A stretch of 13,972 bases of DNA from Chitinispirillaceae bacterium. Lineage in GTDB: Bacteria > Fibrobacterota > Chitinivibrionia > Chitinivibrionales > Chitinispirillaceae. Shown in pieces: positions 12,038 to 13,972 of this stretch (position 1 is the stretch's first letter; each line of letters opens with the position of its first letter). Location: assembly GCA_016926315.1 (NCBI GenBank), contig JAFGOU010000030.1, positions 1 through 13,972 of the forward strand. The letters are read 5' to 3'. The notes under the pieces are model-generated. The model had not been told where the DNA came from, did no database searches, and saw nothing but the letters and a program-made list of their open reading frames with translations. The position numbers and the translations under genes are program-made.

Positions 12038-13972
12038 TTACCGGGTTACGGCAATCCCGATGTTCGCTTTGATACCATCGATCTCGACATCCACTCCCAT
12101 CATTCCCTGCGGCACTGCGCCGAAGGAAAGCTCCACGGTAAGCGTTTCCGAGGTGACATACGCCAAGAAACGTTCGAGCGCTCCGGACAACACCCTGTTT
12201 TCCGTTGCGCAGACCACCCGTATCCGGTCCGTAACGCTGAGCCCGGACTCTTTGCGCAGGTTCTGCACGCGGTTGATGAATTCACGCGCCAACCCCTCGT
12301 CTATCAGCTCCTGCGTCAAAATGGTATCGAGGGCAACGGTCATGGCGCTGCCGGTCTCCACCTCCACTCCCTCATGACGGGAGCGCCGGATTTCGATATC
12401 GTCGAAGGAGAGCGGGTGTCCCGCCACCATGATCGTGGCGCCGGCCTCAAGCTCATGGATTTGGGCGGGAGAAAATGCCCCGATGACGGCCGCTGCCTCC
12501 TTCATTTTAGGCCCGAGCGCCTTTCCGAGTTTTTTGAAGTTCGCCTTCGCCGAAAGGGCGACGACGCGCTCTTCGTTCGTGTCGAATGCCACCTTTCTGA
12601 CGTTGAGCTCCTCCCGTACCAGGGTTTCCATGGTGCGTACCAGCGCGAGCTTTGCTTCGTCGCGCATGATGACCGTGCATTCGGCCAGCGGCTGACGGGT
12701 CTTGATGGTATTCCTGCTGCGCAGCGCCCTTCCCATGGCCACCACCTCGCGAACGAGCCGCATCGCGGTTTCGAGGTCTTCAACGATCAGCTCCCGCCGC
12801 GCGACAGGGTAGGAGGCCAGATGGACGCTCTCCGGCGCGCCGGCGATCTTTCCGGCGGCCAGATTACGATAGATCGCCTCGGTGCAGAAGGGCAGGAACG
12901 GCGCCATAACCTTGACAAACTCAACCAGCACATAGTACAGCGTCCGGTACGCAACCTCCTTGTCTGCGTCGTTTTCGCTCTTCCAGAAGCGCCGGCGGCT
13001 CCGGCGGATGTACCAGTTGGTCAGATTGTCGATAAAATCGGTGAGCAGCGGCACGACCTTGTACAGGTTGTACTGCTCCATCTCACGATCGACCATGCCG
13101 ATCGTGTCATTAAGCAGCGAAACGATCCAGCGGTCGAGTTCCGTGCCGCCATCAGGCGGTTCCAGGCTCCCGGGCCGCCAGCCGTCGACGTTGGCATAGG
13201 TCACGAAAAATGCATAGGCGTTCCAGAGCGGCAGGAGCACGGCGCGCGCCATTTCGGTGACGCCCTTTTCCGAAAACCGCAGGTCCTCGGCCTTTACCGC
13301 CGGAGAGTTGACAAGAAAAAGGCGCAGGGCGTCGGCCCCGAGCGTGGCCAGCAGCTGCTCCGGGGGCGCGTAATTTTTTAGCCGTTTGGAAAGTTTTTTC
13401 CCCTCCTCGGAAAGAATGATGCCGTTGACGACGACGTTCCTGAACGCCTCCTTTTCAAACAGCGCGGCCGAAAGCACGGTAAGCGTGTAAAACCAGCCCC
13501 GCGTCTGGTCAAGCCCTTCGGCGATGAAATCCGCCGGAAAACTCTTTTCGAAAGACTCCCGGTTCTCGAAGGGATAGTGTACCTGCGCGTACGGCATGGA
13601 TCCTGATTCAAACCAGCAGTCAAGCACTTCCGGCGTGCGTTTCATGACCTTGCCGCAGGACGGGCAGGTGATGGTGAGGCGGTCTATCACGTGACAGTGC
13701 AGGTCGAGCGGGCTGATGGAGACCTGTTCGAGCCGTTCCGCCCACGAAGGGTCGATAGAGTGCCGCAGGCACCGTTCGCGCGACCCGCTCCTGACCATCT
13801 CCTCCACCTCATGTGCCGCCCGGGCGTGAAGGGCGCGGCCTTTCGACGCATCTCCGTTGCCCGCGAGCGTGTGCAGATCGTCGAGGCCTCCGGCGCAGAC
13901 GGTACGGCCGCAGTCGCAGAGCCACAGGGGGATCGGCGTCCCCCAGTACCGGTTGCGCGAAATGTTCCAGTC
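12038..13972 (-). CDS. ileS: isoleucyl-tRNA synthetase, C-terminal portion (5' end outside window)
   Basis: This enzyme charges tRNA-Ile with isoleucine (EC 6.1.1.5) in the cytoplasm. The frame is open to the window end, giving 644 residues of a protein normally ~1,000-1,050; the N-terminal HIGH half is missing. It opens with DWNISRNRYWGTPIPLW, then a cysteine cluster (C19, C21, C26, C103, C106; possible zinc site), VLDCWFESGSMPYAQ (116-130), FIAEGLDQTRGWFYTL (149-164), and the signature loop KLSKR (193-197), a variant of KMSKS. An anticodon-binding helical region follows (YIRRSRRRFW). The C-terminus is DUF5915-like (LIDEGLAREFINRVQNLRKESGL). The ISRNRYWGTPIP and KxSKRLKNY wording fits the eukaryote-like IleS2 type rather than the common bacterial IleS1. 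It is the upstream gene of the acyltransferase at 11114-12016. Confidence 0.95.
   Translation of the reverse strand, partial: DWNISRNRYWGTPIPLWLCDCGRTVCAGGLDDLHTLAGNGDASKGRALHARAAHEVEEMVRSGSRERCLRHSIDPSWAERLEQVSISPLDLHCHVIDRLTITCPSCGKVMKRTPEVLDCWFESGSMPYAQVHYPFENRESFEKSFPADFIAEGLDQTRGWFYTLTVLSAALFEKEAFRNVVVNGIILSEEGKKLSKRLKNYAPPEQLLATLGADALRLFLVNSPAVKAEDLRFSEKGVTEMARAVLLPLWNAYAFFVTYANVDGWRPGSLEPPDGGTELDRWIVSLLNDTIGMVDREMEQYNLYKVVPLLTDFIDNLTNWYIRRSRRRFWKSENDADKEVAYRTLYYVLVEFVKVMAPFLPFCTEAIYRNLAAGKIAGAPESVHLASYPVARRELIVEDLETAMRLVREVVAMGRALRSRNTIKTRQPLAECTVIMRDEAKLALVRTMETLVREELNVRKVAFDTNEERVVALSAKANFKKLGKALGPKMKEAAAVIGAFSPAQIHELEAGATIMVAGHPLSFDDIEIRRSRHEGVEVETGSAMTVALDTILTQELIDEGLAREFINRVQNLRKESGLSVTDRIRVVCATENRVLSGALERFLAYVTSETLTVELSFGAVPQGMMGVDVEIDGIKANIGIAVTR

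Noticed and set aside
12035..13381. Long + strand open frame (448 codons) across ileS
   Set aside because: It is antisense to a clear IleS gene, reads as low-complexity Arg/His/Asp-rich protein with no recognisable domain, and arises from high GC codon bias.

Overview
The window looks like chromosome from a Gram-negative, envelope-elaborating bacterium of the FCB type, most plausibly a Fibrobacterota/Chitinivibrionia-like lineage. The lineage call is inference. It rests on an LpxL/HtrB-type lipid A acyltransferase, a Bat (aerotolerance-type) membrane protein, an IleS of the eukaryote-like type, and three secreted enzymes that all end in a Por/type IX-like C-terminal sorting module.

Layout. 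(1) 2-1708 (+): the 3' part of a BatD-BatE fusion, cut by the window start. (2) 1765-3405 (-): formate--tetrahydrofolate ligase, convergent with the Bat gene. (3) 3614-11053: a glycan-degradation cassette. It holds two tandem GH127 (DUF1680) beta-L-arabinofuranosidase-like paralogues on the - strand (3614-5872 and 6235-8484) and, divergent from them, a secreted DUF5060 / TIM-barrel / collagen-binding-domain glycosidase-like protein on the + strand (8954-11053). (4) 11114-12016 (-): a lipid A-type acyltransferase directly downstream of (5) 12038-13972 (-): isoleucyl-tRNA synthetase, cut by the window end.

The cassette stands apart from its neighbours. All three genes have signal peptides, a strong GGAGGG-type ribosome binding site and a related ~75-residue C-terminal module, and by eye they are more AT-rich than the housekeeping genes on both sides. 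Its two large intergenic gaps each carry a palindromic repeat of about 140 bp. The one at 6092-6233 is flanked by a perfect 8-bp direct repeat (ACTACTTA), which looks like a target-site duplication. It sits exactly at the stop codon of the upstream GH127 gene and separates that gene from what appears to be its terminator. Clear intrinsic terminators lie behind the downstream GH127 gene (3548-3583) and behind the + strand enzyme (11081-11113).

Working together, the three enzymes would be exported and would attack an arabinofuranose-containing plant glycan such as arabinan, extensin-type glycan or rhamnogalacturonan II. The beta-L-arabinofuranosidase call is well supported by conserved catalytic Glu and Cys residues. 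The actual substrate is inference. No transporter, SusC/D pair or regulator is visible in the window, and I saw no tRNA, rRNA or CRISPR array.
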